This document shows positions 1-6,843 of a stretch of 10,063 bases of DNA, piece after piece. The notes beneath the pieces are model-generated. The model made no database searches. It had not been told where the DNA came from and saw only the letters and a program-made list of their open reading frames with translations. Each line of letters begins with the position of its first letter. Position 1 is the first letter of the stretch. The stretch spans positions 1 through 10,063 of the forward strand of contig JAUVHP010000039.1 of NCBI GenBank assembly GCA_030593225.1, in the 5' to 3' direction. The position numbers were made by a program, and so were the translations under genes. Origin of the DNA: an archaeon. Its GTDB lineage: Archaea > Nanobdellota > Nanobdellia > Pacearchaeales > GW2011-AR1.

Positions 1-175
1 AAACAAAAAGAAATTTACAAGTGTGAATTGTGTGAAAATATTGTTGAGGTTTTACATGAAGGGGCAGGAGCTTTAGTTTGTTGTGGTGAAAAACCAGAAG
101 CGAAATTCCCTGTAAAAAAAAGATGTGAAGACGAGAGAGTATTGTAATCTTCATGGGTTGTGGAAATGCGAATAA
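1..175 (+). pseudogene. Desulfoferrodoxin/superoxide reductase remnant, 5'-truncated by window, internally deleted and frameshifted
   Basis: Frame 1 opens with a desulforedoxin-type iron-binding domain: IYKCELCENIVEVLHEGAG followed by LVCCGE, giving the four Cys (CxxC and CC) that hold the FeS4 iron. Directly after that comes KPEAKFPV, which in intact proteins lies near the far end of the superoxide reductase domain. The roughly 65-70 residues between, carrying most of the active-site His ligands, are absent. Frame 1 then stops at 145-147. If one A is removed from the A8 run at 114-121, the frame continues as REYCNLHGLWKCE to a stop at 173-175. That is the classic SOR C-terminus with its Cys and His iron ligands. 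Intact relatives reduce superoxide in the cytoplasm. Lacking its core, this copy should not do so. An assembly chimera is possible, and a short expressed FeS4 protein ending at 147 cannot be excluded. Confidence 0.7.
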
Positions 176-209
176 AAGTTTTTAAATAATGGGTTTTTTT
201 AGTTATTAG
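171..209 (+). promoter_or_regulatory. Archaeal TATA promoter, leaderless start of the MscS gene
   Basis: TTTAAATA at 181-188 is preceded by A-rich sequence suited to a BRE, and its centre lies about 25 nt before the ATG at 210. That is the usual distance from TATA to transcription start in archaea, so the transcript probably begins at or next to the start codon. No Shine-Dalgarno site precedes the ATG. Confidence 0.55.
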
Positions 210-1256
210 ATGTTAGAGATATTAAGTCAGTATATTCAGAACCAATATTTGAGAGCTTTGATTATAATTGTTATTGTTTTTATTGTTTTGAAAATAGTAA
301 TTTTTGTAATTGAAAAAGTGATTTTGAAAGCTACTATTAAAACTAAAACTGAGCTTGACAATAAAATTCTTGAAAAGACATCTAAGCCGTTTTCATTTAT
401 TATTTTTTTGATTGGTTTGAGAATTGCTATTAATGAGTTGAGTTTTTCTGTTGAAATTTTGGGAATTATTAGTAAGTTAATTTATTCTGGAATTGTTTTA
501 TTAGTGGGTTATCTTGCTTATTCAATTACTGATTTATTAATTTCTTTTGGGTGGGGGAAAATTTCTTCTAATGCTAAAACTAAGATTGATAAGAGTTTGT
601 CTTCGCTGATTCATAGTGTTTTAAGAATTATTTGGGTGGTTTTTGTTTTGCTTTATATTTTGAATTTATGGGGAATTGAGATTGGCCCGTTTTTGGCTGG
701 TTTAGGAATTGGGGGGATTGCTATTGCGTTTGCTATGCAGGAAAGTTTGAGTAATATTTTTGGAGGAGTTTCTATTATTTTGGATAAAACTGTTAAGGTT
801 GGAGATGTTGTTTCATTAGACAAGGAAACGTCTGGGACTATTTTGAAAGTTGGACTTAGAAGCACGAAGATAAAAACTTTTGACAATGAGGTTATTATTA
901 TTCCTAATGCAGTTTTGTCTCAAAGCAGAATTCAGAATCTTGCTCAGCCAGAACCTAAGTCTAGAGTTGTTGTTCCTTTTGGAGTTTCTTATGGGGCAGA
1001 TATTAATAAAGTTAAGAAGATTGTTTTAAATGAAATTAAAAAAATAAAAAATATTTCTAATAATCCTTTGCCTGTTATTAGATTTTTGGAGATGGCAGAT
1101 TCGTCTTTGAATTTTAAAGTGTATTTTTTTATTGATTCTTTTGAATATAGATTAGATGCAATTGACGAGGCTAATACTAGAATTTATAATATTTTAAATA
1201 AAAATAATATTGAAATTCCTTTTCCTCAAATGGATGTTAATTTGAAAAATAAATAG
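210..1256 (+). CDS. mscS: Small-conductance mechanosensitive channel, MscS family
   Basis: This 348-residue membrane channel would open under membrane tension to release ions and small solutes during osmotic downshock. Several hydrophobic helices fill the first ~190 residues. The last is the Gly/Ala-rich pore helix GLGIGGIAIAFAMQESLSN, then IFGGVSIILDKTVKVGD, the signature of the family. The beta domain (~195-250) includes GTILKVGLRSTKIKTFDN and IIIPNAVLSQSRIQN, and a soluble alpha/beta C-terminal domain follows to about residue 345. The length is normal for a compact MscS. It is the first gene of a plus-strand run; the MFS gene starts 43 nt downstream, so co-transcription is likely. The start is supported by the TATA box 25 nt upstream. 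Confidence 0.93.
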   Translation: MLEILSQYIQNQYLRALIIIVIVFIVLKIVIFVIEKVILKATIKTKTELDNKILEKTSKPFSFIIFLIGLRIAINELSFSVEILGIISKLIYSGIVLLVGYLAYSITDLLISFGWGKISSNAKTKIDKSLSSLIHSVLRIIWVVFVLLYILNLWGIEIGPFLAGLGIGGIAIAFAMQESLSNIFGGVSIILDKTVKVGDVVSLDKETSGTILKVGLRSTKIKTFDNEVIIIPNAVLSQSRIQNLAQPEPKSRVVVPFGVSYGADINKVKKIVLNEIKKIKNISNNPLPVIRFLEMADSSLNFKVYFFIDSFEYRLDAIDEANTRIYNILNKNNIEIPFPQMDVNLKNK

Positions 1257-1290
1257 GAATTGTTAAAAATAGATTTTTCTTTATTTAGTT

Positions 1291-1296
1291 GGTGAT
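1291..1296 (+). promoter_or_regulatory. Shine-Dalgarno site (GGTGAT) of the MFS gene
   Basis: GGTGAT matches the complement of the archaeal 16S rRNA 3' end and lies 3 nt before the ATG at 1300. It fixes that start and fits translation from a transcript that begins upstream, in the MscS gene. Confidence 0.6.
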
Positions 1297-1299
1297 AAA

Positions 1300-1866
1300 A
1301 TGAAATTTAATTTGAAAATACTTTTGTGGTCTTCGTTTTTTATTAATTTAGCAGTTGGTTTGTTTGGTCCAATTTATGCTGTGTTTGTAGAGCAAATTGG
1401 TGGAACTCTTTTTATAACTGGTTCAGCAGCAGCTGTGTTTTCTATAACTTCTGGGGTTCTTATTTTTTTTATAAGTAAATGGGAAGATAAAATTAAGCAC
1501 CAAGAAAATTTATTAATTTTTGGAAGATTTTTAACAATTATTGGTGTTGGAGGATATCTTTTGGTTAATTCTCCTTGGCATTTGTTTTTAGTGGAAATAA
1601 TTTTGGGATTTGCTGTAGCGTTTGAAAGTCCTGCATTTGATAGTTTGTATTCTAAAAATTTGCAAAAAGGGAAATTTGCATCTCAATGGGGAATGTGGGA
1701 ATCTATGTATGCTATTACAACCGGTGTTGCTGCGTTTGTTGGAGGATTTTTAGCACAGGAATATGGGTTTAGAATTCTTTTTATTATAATGACTATAATT
1801 GCATTGATATCTTTTTTAATTACATTATCTTTAAAAAATAAAATAAAAAATTTAATTGCAAAATGA
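1300..1866 (+). CDS. Half-size major facilitator superfamily membrane protein (about six TM helices)
   Basis: The protein has 188 residues and about six hydrophobic helices, half of a normal 12-helix MFS transporter. The N-terminal part (INLAVGLFGPIYAVFVEQIG, then FSITSGVLIFFISKWEDK) resembles MFS helices 1-2 and the charged cytoplasmic loop after helix 2. FLVEIILGFAVAFESPAFDS and the later GVAAFVGGFLAQEYGFR look like helices 4 and 5. No second half follows: the gene ends in an ATGA overlap with the ligase start, and no frameshift remnant is visible. It may act as a homodimer, and short MFS-like proteins of this kind are, as I recall, found in reduced genomes. The substrate cannot be read from the sequence. 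A T8 run at 1463-1470 lies in the correct frame. Confidence 0.75.
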   Translation: MKFNLKILLWSSFFINLAVGLFGPIYAVFVEQIGGTLFITGSAAAVFSITSGVLIFFISKWEDKIKHQENLLIFGRFLTIIGVGGYLLVNSPWHLFLVEIILGFAVAFESPAFDSLYSKNLQKGKFASQWGMWESMYAITTGVAAFVGGFLAQEYGFRILFIIMTIIALISFLITLSLKNKIKNLIAK

Positions 1867-3626
1867 GATACTTAAAACTTGTTGAACTTTATGAAGAAAT
1901 TTCTGGAACAACTAAACGTTTGGAAAAAACAGAAATCTTGTCAAAATTTTTAAGGTATCTTTCTTCTGAGGACAGAGATGTTATGTATTTATTGCTTGGA
2001 GATATTTATCCAGAATATGATGAGAGACGAATTGGGATAAGTAATCAATTAGCGATTAAGGCGATTGCAAAGTCAACTGGAACCGAGGAGAAAAAAGTTA
2101 TTCATGAGTGGAAGGTTATTGGGGATTTGGGAAATGTTGCAGAGAAATTTACATTGCATAAAAAACAACATACTTTGCATTCACATATTTTAACTACAAA
2201 AAAGGTTATTGAAAATTTGAGAAAACTTCCTGAACTTGTTGGTAAAGGAACTGTTGGAAAAAAGTTAGGTTTGATTAATGAGTTGTTAACTTCTGCTAAT
2301 CCAGTTGAAGCAAAATATTTGGTCAGAACTTTAATTGGTGATTTGAGAATTGGAATTCAGGAGAGCACTGTTAGAGAGTCGATGGCTGTTGCTTTTTTTA
2401 AAAAAGATAAAGAAATTTCTGAAAAAATTCAGAGAGCGATTGATAGGTCTAATGATTTGGCTGTTGTTTTTGATATTGTTCAGAAAAAGAAATTAAAAGA
2501 ATTAGATAAAATTGCTTTGCAAATTGGGAAGCCGATTAAAGCAATGCTTGCACAAAAAGCTGTTACAATTAAAGAAGGTTTTGAAAAACTTGGAACTCCG
2601 TGTGCTGTAGAATATAAGTATGATGGATTTAGACTTTTGATTCACAAAAATAATGATGAGGTTAAATTATTTACTAGGAGTTTGGAGAATGTTACTAAAC
2701 AATTTCCAGAGGTTGTAGAATATGTTAAAAAATATGTTAAAGGTAGTTCTTTTATTTTAGATAGCGAAGCTGTTGGATTTAATAGAAAGACAAAAAAGTA
2801 TACAGATTTTCAAGCAATTAGTCAGAGGATAAGGAGAAAGTATCATATTGAAAAGTTACAAAATGAATTGCCTGTTGAAGTTAATGTTTTTGATATTCTT
2901 TTGTATAATGGTAAATCGCAATTAGATGAATCTTTTGAAAAGAGAACTAAACTTCTTCGGAGAATTGTTAAAAATCATACTTATAAAATTATTTCTTCTA
3001 AACAAATTATTACTGGTGATGAGAAAAAAACAAAGGAATTTTACAAGCAGGCACTTCGAGATAATCAAGAAGGTGTGATGATGAAGAATTTGAAAGCAGA
3101 ATATAAACCCGGTAGAAGAGTTGGGCATATGTTGAAAATAAAACCTGATGAGAGGGATTTGGATTTGGTTATTACTGGTGCTGAATGGGGAACTGGAAAA
3201 CGTTCTGGTTGGCTTTCTAGTTTTATTCTTTCTTGCAAGGGAAAAAAGAAAGGAGAATATTTAGAAATTGGAAAAGTTGGAACTGGTGTGAAAGAGAAGT
3301 CGCAAGCGACTTCTCATGCGTCCGCCGAAGCGTCGTCGAACGAAAGAAGAAAATCAGGTGAAAGTTTGACTTTTGAAGAGTTAACAAAAAAACTTAGTCC
3401 TTTGATAATTAGTGAAAAAGGGAAAGACGTTAAAATAAAACCTAAAATTATTGTTGCTGTTACATATCAAGAAATTCAAAAATCTCCGAATTATAATTCT
3501 GGTTGGGCTTTGAGATTTCCAAGATTTACTGCATTAAGAAATGATAAACCTCTTTCAGAAATTGCAGATATAGACGAGGTTATTGAAGATTTTAAATTGC
3601 AAAAGAGGAATTATAGGTATGGATAA
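1863..3626 (+). CDS. lig: ATP-dependent DNA ligase (archaeal LigI type)
   Basis: This 587-residue enzyme seals nicks using ATP through an enzyme-AMP intermediate and joins Okazaki fragments. An N-terminal DNA-binding domain (~1-225) includes RTLIGDLRIGIQEST. The nucleotidyltransferase domain follows, with motif I EYKYDGFR (adenylated Lys252), motif III ILDSEAVGF, motif IV EGVMMKN and motif V MLKIKPDERDLDLV. The OB-fold domain contains GAEWGTGKRSGWLSSFIL and ends with the typical EIQKSPNYNSGWALRFPRF. The start overlaps the MFS stop by 4 nt (ATGA), pointing to translational coupling. About 20 residues near 479-500 (Ser/Ala/Arg-rich) are not expected in the family and are encoded by a GC-rich palindromic insertion listed separately. 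The frame and all catalytic motifs are intact, so the enzyme is probably active. Confidence 0.96.
   Translation: MRYLKLVELYEEISGTTKRLEKTEILSKFLRYLSSEDRDVMYLLLGDIYPEYDERRIGISNQLAIKAIAKSTGTEEKKVIHEWKVIGDLGNVAEKFTLHKKQHTLHSHILTTKKVIENLRKLPELVGKGTVGKKLGLINELLTSANPVEAKYLVRTLIGDLRIGIQESTVRESMAVAFFKKDKEISEKIQRAIDRSNDLAVVFDIVQKKKLKELDKIALQIGKPIKAMLAQKAVTIKEGFEKLGTPCAVEYKYDGFRLLIHKNNDEVKLFTRSLENVTKQFPEVVEYVKKYVKGSSFILDSEAVGFNRKTKKYTDFQAISQRIRRKYHIEKLQNELPVEVNVFDILLYNGKSQLDESFEKRTKLLRRIVKNHTYKIISSKQIITGDEKKTKEFYKQALRDNQEGVMMKNLKAEYKPGRRVGHMLKIKPDERDLDLVITGAEWGTGKRSGWLSSFILSCKGKKKGEYLEIGKVGTGVKEKSQATSHASAEASSNERRKSGESLTFEELTKKLSPLIISEKGKDVKIKPKIIVAVTYQEIQKSPNYNSGWALRFPRFTALRNDKPLSEIADIDEVIEDFKLQKRNYRYG
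3294..3351 (+). repeat. GC-rich palindromic insertion inside the ligase gene
   Basis: GAGAAGTCGC (3294-3303) and GCGACTTCTC (3306-3315) form a perfect 10-bp inverted repeat with an AA loop. A stretch rich in CG dinucleotides follows (3316-3342, including GCGTCCGCCGAAGCGTCGTC), ending in A-rich sequence. This island contrasts sharply with the AT-rich gene around it. It keeps the ligase frame and encodes a Ser/Ala/Arg-rich segment in a surface region of the OB domain where relatives have a short turn. It resembles, in principle, the palindromic elements that insert in frame into Rickettsia genes. That comparison is by analogy; I recognise no specific family, and the boundaries are approximate. 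Confidence 0.6.
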
Positions 3627-5205
3627 GAGAAAGGAAGAAGTCGGATGTCGGATGTCGGATGTTAGAAGGGAAGGAAGTCGGAGTTCGGAAGTCGGAAGGG
3701 AAGGATGTCTGAAGTCGAATGTTGGAAATTGTAGAGGGCAAGTTAGATATTTTATTTCTATTATGCTAATTTTTATTGGATTTGCTTTTTTTGGAATTTT
3801 TTTAATTCAAAATGCAACTTTAACTGGGAATGTTATTTCAAATCCTTCTTTACCTAGTAGTTGTGAGGATGTAGACATTCAAGCAGTGTGGGATTCTATT
3901 TTTCAAGAAAGTTCAATTGGAATTTCTATTTTAAAAAATAATAGTTTGGTTGGAGGAAATTGTGCAGAATATTTTGCAAATAAAAGTGATGCAAATGAAG
4001 TGAATTTTACATATATTTTATATGGTTATACTAAATTAGAAAGTGGAGAAAATGTAAGTTATGTTTTTGCTGAGAAAATTAATGCGACAGATGGTTATAT
4101 CCTTGCGTTAAATAATATTAATTCTATTGAAGATGTTGCCCCATTATCTTTGAGAGATGGAACTTTTTTATTTAATTTTGTTTTTCCAAGAGCAATAAAT
4201 ATTACTTCTATATCAGAAGCTGAAACTGAATTTGATTCTATTTTTGAGACACTTAGAATTTCTTTAACTGCAGATACTTTTTTTGGAGATGAGAGTTTTT
4301 CTTTTGTAGAGGACTTAAGTACAGAAACTATTAATATTTTTAGTACTGGTTTTGTTACTGCGAATTATAGTTATAATTCTTTTAGTTTTAATTCCAAAGC
4401 AATTGAATGTATTTCTGATATAACTTGCGGGGACTGGTCAACTTGTATTAATGATATTCAAAATAGAACTTGCACGAATTCTAGTAATTGTTATGTTACC
4501 TCTTATTATATTGAAAATCAAAGCTGTGATATTTATTCTTGCACCCCTTTGTGGAATTGGTCTGATTGGTCTGATTGTGTAAATGACATTCAATTAAGAA
4601 CTGTTTGGGATGAGAATAATTGTAGTAGCGTTTTAAATAAACCTTTGGCAAATAAATCTTGTGGGGTGTGTGTTCCAAATTGGAGTATTGGTGATTGGTC
4701 TGATTGTGTGGGGGGATTGCAAATAAGAATTGTAAATGATATTATGAGTTGTGGAGATAATACTGGAAAACCAATTATGAATCAATCTTGTAGTGTTGCT
4801 TTAATTTCAACATCGAACTCAACTTCAACTTCAACTTCTGGTTCAAGTTCTAAAACTGGGTTTGATTTTTTATTTGTTTTTGTTATTTTAATTATTGTTT
4901 TTATTATTCTTGGGGTTGCTGTTTGGCTTTTATTTTTGATAAAAAATAAAGAAGAATTTAATGGTGTTGCAAAAAATAATTCTTATCCTGCAAATCCTTC
5001 TTCAAAATTTCCTTTGATGAATAAAGTTGTAAAACCAATGCAAAGAATTATTCCAAAACAATTTAGACCTTCTCCAAAACCTATTGGCTCTAGAGTTCCA
5101 ATTTCTAAAAAACCTGTTTTACAAAAATCTGCGAGAAAATCTTTTCCTAGATTTTCTTTAAAAAAAGTTCCGCCAATTCCTGTTAAAAGAAATTTTGGAA
5201 AATGA
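3619..5205 (+). CDS. Membrane-anchored surface protein with three thrombospondin-like Cys/Trp repeats and a basic cytoplasmic tail
   Basis: From the chosen start the protein has 528 residues. A basic N-terminus encoded by a heptanucleotide repeat array leads to a membrane helix at ~45-66 (FISIMLIFIGFAFFGIFLI). An external domain (~67-262) rich in Asn/Ser/Thr has many N-glycosylation sequons. Three ~40-residue Cys/Trp repeats follow at ~264-393, typified by WSDWSDCVNDIQLRT and GDWSDCVGGLQIR, each ending in a Cys after NKS or NQS. A Ser/Thr linker, a second membrane helix (~417-441) and a Lys/Pro/Arg-rich tail (~443-528) complete it. Such repeats suggest a cell-surface binding or adhesion role; the ligand is unknown. 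ATG 3619 overlaps the ligase end by 8 nt and has GAGG at 3605-3608. Starts at 3583 and 3763 are alternatives, the last removing the repeat-encoded part. Confidence 0.75.
   Translation: MDKRKEEVGCRMSDVRREGSRSSEVGREGCLKSNVGNCRGQVRYFISIMLIFIGFAFFGIFLIQNATLTGNVISNPSLPSSCEDVDIQAVWDSIFQESSIGISILKNNSLVGGNCAEYFANKSDANEVNFTYILYGYTKLESGENVSYVFAEKINATDGYILALNNINSIEDVAPLSLRDGTFLFNFVFPRAINITSISEAETEFDSIFETLRISLTADTFFGDESFSFVEDLSTETINIFSTGFVTANYSYNSFSFNSKAIECISDITCGDWSTCINDIQNRTCTNSSNCYVTSYYIENQSCDIYSCTPLWNWSDWSDCVNDIQLRTVWDENNCSSVLNKPLANKSCGVCVPNWSIGDWSDCVGGLQIRIVNDIMSCGDNTGKPIMNQSCSVALISTSNSTSTSTSGSSSKTGFDFLFVFVILIIVFIILGVAVWLLFLIKNKEEFNGVAKNNSYPANPSSKFPLMNKVVKPMQRIIPKQFRPSPKPIGSRVPISKKPVLQKSARKSFPRFSLKKVPPIPVKRNFGK
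3640..3725 (+). repeat. Degenerate heptanucleotide tandem array (GTCGGAT-type)
   Basis: Three perfect GTCGGAT copies occupy 3640-3660. Degenerate 7-nt units continue (GTTAGAA, GGGAAGG, AAGTCGG, AGTTCGG, AAGTCGG, later ATGTCTG, AAGTCGA, ATGTTGG), with one 9-nt unit. The array sits at the start of the surface-protein gene. Seven is not a multiple of three, so loss or gain of one unit would shift the frame if translation begins at 3619. Confidence 0.75.
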
Positions 5206-5220
5206 TGTAAAATTATTTCC

Positions 5221-5257
5221 AGAAAACCTTTATAAATGCTTTTTGTCATATTAAATA
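5221..5257 (+). promoter_or_regulatory. BRE/TATA promoter of the TBP gene, leaderless
   Basis: TTTATAAA at 5229-5236 is a strong archaeal TATA box preceded by the purine-rich AGAAAACC, a plausible BRE. It lies about 25 nt before the ATG at 5258, so transcription should start at the start codon itself. No Shine-Dalgarno sequence is present. Confidence 0.75.
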
Positions 5258-5815
5258 ATGGCGAAGGAAAGCAGTTATAAAATTCAAAATATTGTTGCAA
5301 CGACTTCTCTTGGTAAACCTGTTCCTTTGACTAAGCTTGCAAGGACACAGCCAAATACAGAATATAATCCTAAGACTTTTCCTGGTCTTGTTTTAAGAAT
5401 TAAAGAACCAAAATCAGCGGTTTTGGTGTTTTCTTCAGGGAATCTTGTTTGTACTGGGACAAAATCTGTTGCACAAGTTAAGCAGGTTGTTGAAGCAGTT
5501 ATTAAGCAATTAAGAAAAATTAATGTTAATGTTACTATAAAACCAAAGATTAAAGTTCAAAATATTGTGGCTTCAGGGACTATTAATTTAAAGCTTAATT
5601 TGAATTTTTTGGCATTGGAAATGGAGAACACAGAATATGAACCAGAACAATTTCCTGGTTTAGTGTATAAATTAATTGATCCGAATGCGACTTTTTTACT
5701 TTTTAGTAATGGAAAACTTGTGTGTACTGGAACAAAGACCCGTGCACAACTTGAAGAAAGTATGGACCAGCTTTTGAGAAATGTAAAGGTGGCCCTAAAA
5801 AACTATAAAAAATAA
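5258..5815 (+). CDS. tbp: TATA-box-binding protein (TBP)
   Basis: This 185-residue general transcription factor binds the TATA box with TFB to recruit RNA polymerase. It is two direct repeats of ~85 residues that form the DNA-binding saddle. Repeat 1 has QNIVATTSLGKPV, EYNPKTFPGLVLRIKEPKSA and GNLVCTGTKS. Repeat 2 has QNIVASGTINLKLNL, EYEPEQFPGLVYKLIDPNAT and GKLVCTGTKTRAQ. The length is normal for archaeal TBP and both halves are intact. The gene has its own strong TATA promoter and seems monocistronic, separated from the surface-protein gene by 52 nt. Its stop codon abuts the first copy of the ~105-nt structured repeat, which would lie in its 3' untranslated region. Confidence 0.98.
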   Translation: MAKESSYKIQNIVATTSLGKPVPLTKLARTQPNTEYNPKTFPGLVLRIKEPKSAVLVFSSGNLVCTGTKSVAQVKQVVEAVIKQLRKINVNVTIKPKIKVQNIVASGTINLKLNLNFLALEMENTEYEPEQFPGLVYKLIDPNATFLLFSNGKLVCTGTKTRAQLEESMDQLLRNVKVALKNYKK

Positions 5816-5920
5816 AATTTTGATATCTTTTTAATTTATACTTCGTTATTTCCTTCCTTGTGTACGTTAGTACATGGCGGAAGAAAATGCCTCGCCTAAA
5901 TCAAAAATCTAAACAAAATT
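5816..5920 (+). repeat. Structured ~105-nt repeat, copy 1, immediately after the TBP stop
   Basis: This aligns without gaps to 9871-9974. Shared blocks are AATTTTGATATCTTTTT at the left end, CGTTATTTCCTTCC, TTGTGTAC, GGCGGAAGAAAATGCC and AAAAATCTAAACAAAAT at the right end. It can fold into nested stems: AATTTTG pairs with CAAAATT at the ends, TTTTT with AAAAA, ATTTA with TAAAT, and a central hairpin pairs CTTCC with GGAAG and GTAC with GTAC. Two 11-nt segments, one on each side, differ between the copies but keep a 5-bp pairing. It may be a small RNA, a 3'-UTR or termination element, or a miniature mobile element. I do not recognise the family. The strand shown is that of the adjacent gene. 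Confidence 0.75.
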
Positions 5921-5939
5921 GGAGAGGAGAATTTTAAAA

Positions 5940-6236
5940 TTATAGATTGTGAGTTAAATAATAAATATATCTTCCGTGTGTTGTCATAATTTTTATAGGG
6001 TCTTCATTTTTTATACCTTTTGAATATCTAGTTGATTCTATTTCTTGTTTAGTCATTCCTTTTTGATATGATGTATCTGTTATATTATACCCTAGTTTTC
6101 CAAAGAAAACTCCACTAATTAGGATTGTTCCAATTGCCCCAATTTTTGTTATTTTCTTTCTATAATTGTATTCTTTTTGAATATTGTTTTTTTCAATTTC
6201 TAAAATATCTTTTTCTAATTTTTGAGTCTTTTTCAT
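5940..6236 (-). CDS. Small membrane protein of unknown function
   Basis: I do not recognise this 98-residue protein. Residues 1-28 are charged and likely coiled-coil (KLEKDILEIEKNNIQKEYNY). One hydrophobic segment follows at about 32-50 (ITKIGAIGTILISGVFFGKLG), then a polar C-terminal part with Tyr- and Lys-rich sequence ending YIYYLTHNL. The shape suggests a single-pass membrane protein. Its ATG overlaps the stop of the preceding minus-strand gene by 4 nt (ATGA), so the two are probably translated together. A role connected to its Imm26-like partner is conceivable but unsupported by sequence. Confidence 0.6.
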   Translation of the reverse strand: MKKTQKLEKDILEIEKNNIQKEYNYRKKITKIGAIGTILISGVFFGKLGYNITDTSYQKGMTKQEIESTRYSKGIKNEDPIKIMTTHGRYIYYLTHNL

Positions 6237-6733
6237 ATTTTTTTTATGATTAATTTATTTAAAAATCTTTTTTTCAGAATCACTTTATCTGGTTTTTTGT
6301 TTGATAAAATTAATAACTTATCATAATATTTTGGATCTTTCATTTCGTTCCAAGCACCCAATTTAAAATATGCATTTAGAAATTTTTCAATTATACCCGA
6401 ACCAATAATTTTCACATCCATGAAATCTTTTTTTCTTAATTCTTTTAAATTAAACAAATTGCCTATGTTTAACTCTTTTTTAATATCAATAATTTTCCAA
6501 TTACTTTTATTTAATAAATCTTTTGTCGTAAATATGATAGAAATAATATTTTTCTTTGAAAATGAATTAATGGTAGTTTTAATATTGCTTTTTGTTTCAA
6601 TTTTTGTATCGAACAAAGCTATAACAATTGAATTTAACGCATCTGGCTCAATCGCTATAATTTTGCCAACAGAGAAAGTTTTATCTTTTAATTGAATTGC
6701 AAAATAATTTCCTATTTCAAATTTTTGTTTCAT
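6233..6733 (-). CDS. Imm26-like protein (possible polymorphic-toxin immunity family)
   Basis: This 166-residue soluble protein starts with IGNYFAIQLKDKTFSVGKII, which resembles the opening of the Imm26 family (pattern GDxFAIPLxDGxxxxGRV). It has a beta-rich middle ending in SNWKIIDIKKEL, where the family has a Trp-containing strand. The second part has GSGIIEKFLNAYFKLGAWNE followed by MKDPKYYDKLLIL, a compact motif I recall from related proteins. No signal peptide or membrane helix is visible. No toxin gene lies nearby, so an orphan immunity or other ligand-binding role is possible. It is the first gene of a two-gene minus-strand unit, divergent from mcm, and is more AT-rich than its neighbours. 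The family call rests on remembered patterns only. Confidence 0.5.
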   Translation of the reverse strand: MKQKFEIGNYFAIQLKDKTFSVGKIIAIEPDALNSIVIALFDTKIETKSNIKTTINSFSKKNIISIIFTTKDLLNKSNWKIIDIKKELNIGNLFNLKELRKKDFMDVKIIGSGIIEKFLNAYFKLGAWNEMKDPKYYDKLLILSNKKPDKVILKKRFLNKLIIKKI

Positions 6734-6750
6734 AATAAATTATATTCTAA

Positions 6751-6768
6751 GTTCTTTAAAAATTTAAT
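6751..6768 (-). promoter_or_regulatory. Probable TATA box of the minus-strand gene pair
   Basis: On the minus strand, AAATTTTTAAAG lies centred about 25-28 nt before the ATG at 6733, as expected for a leaderless archaeal gene. The region is very AT-rich, so other TATA-like sites exist. Confidence 0.4.
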
Positions 6769-6811
6769 TATTGTATTGCTATTTTCTAAAATTCTATTTT
6801 GAAATCACTAA

Positions 6812-6822
6812 ATCTATAAAAA
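6812..6822 (+). promoter_or_regulatory. Candidate TATA box for mcm giving a ~120-nt leader
   Basis: CTATAAAA at 6814-6821 would place the transcription start near 6843. Both hairpins at 6844-6941 and the Shine-Dalgarno site would then lie in the mcm leader. GTATAA inside each hairpin (6870-6875, 6931-6936) is an alternative TATA-like element. Confidence 0.4.
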
Positions 6823-6843
6823 CTGAAGTCCTATTTTTTTAAT

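Noticed and set aside
653..886. Minus-strand open frames opposite mscS, and similar ones opposite lig, the surface gene and mcm
   Set aside because: They lie antisense to well-supported genes, have no recognisable domains or start signals, and are explained by the composition of the sense genes.
5816..5920. Integron attC site
   Set aside because: The element is a long imperfect palindrome after a stop codon, but the right end TCTAAAC does not fit the RYYYAAC core, and no integrase is present.
5816..5920. C/D-box or typical H/ACA guide RNA
   Set aside because: I see no convincing C and D boxes. An ACA occurs near the right end, but the pocket and kink-turn layout of archaeal H/ACA RNAs is not evident.
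6420..6695. Plus-strand 91-codon open frame opposite the Imm26-like gene
   Set aside because: It is hydrophobic and low in complexity, as expected for the complement of an AT-rich coding region. The minus-strand gene has a TATA box, an ATGA-coupled partner and family-like motifs.
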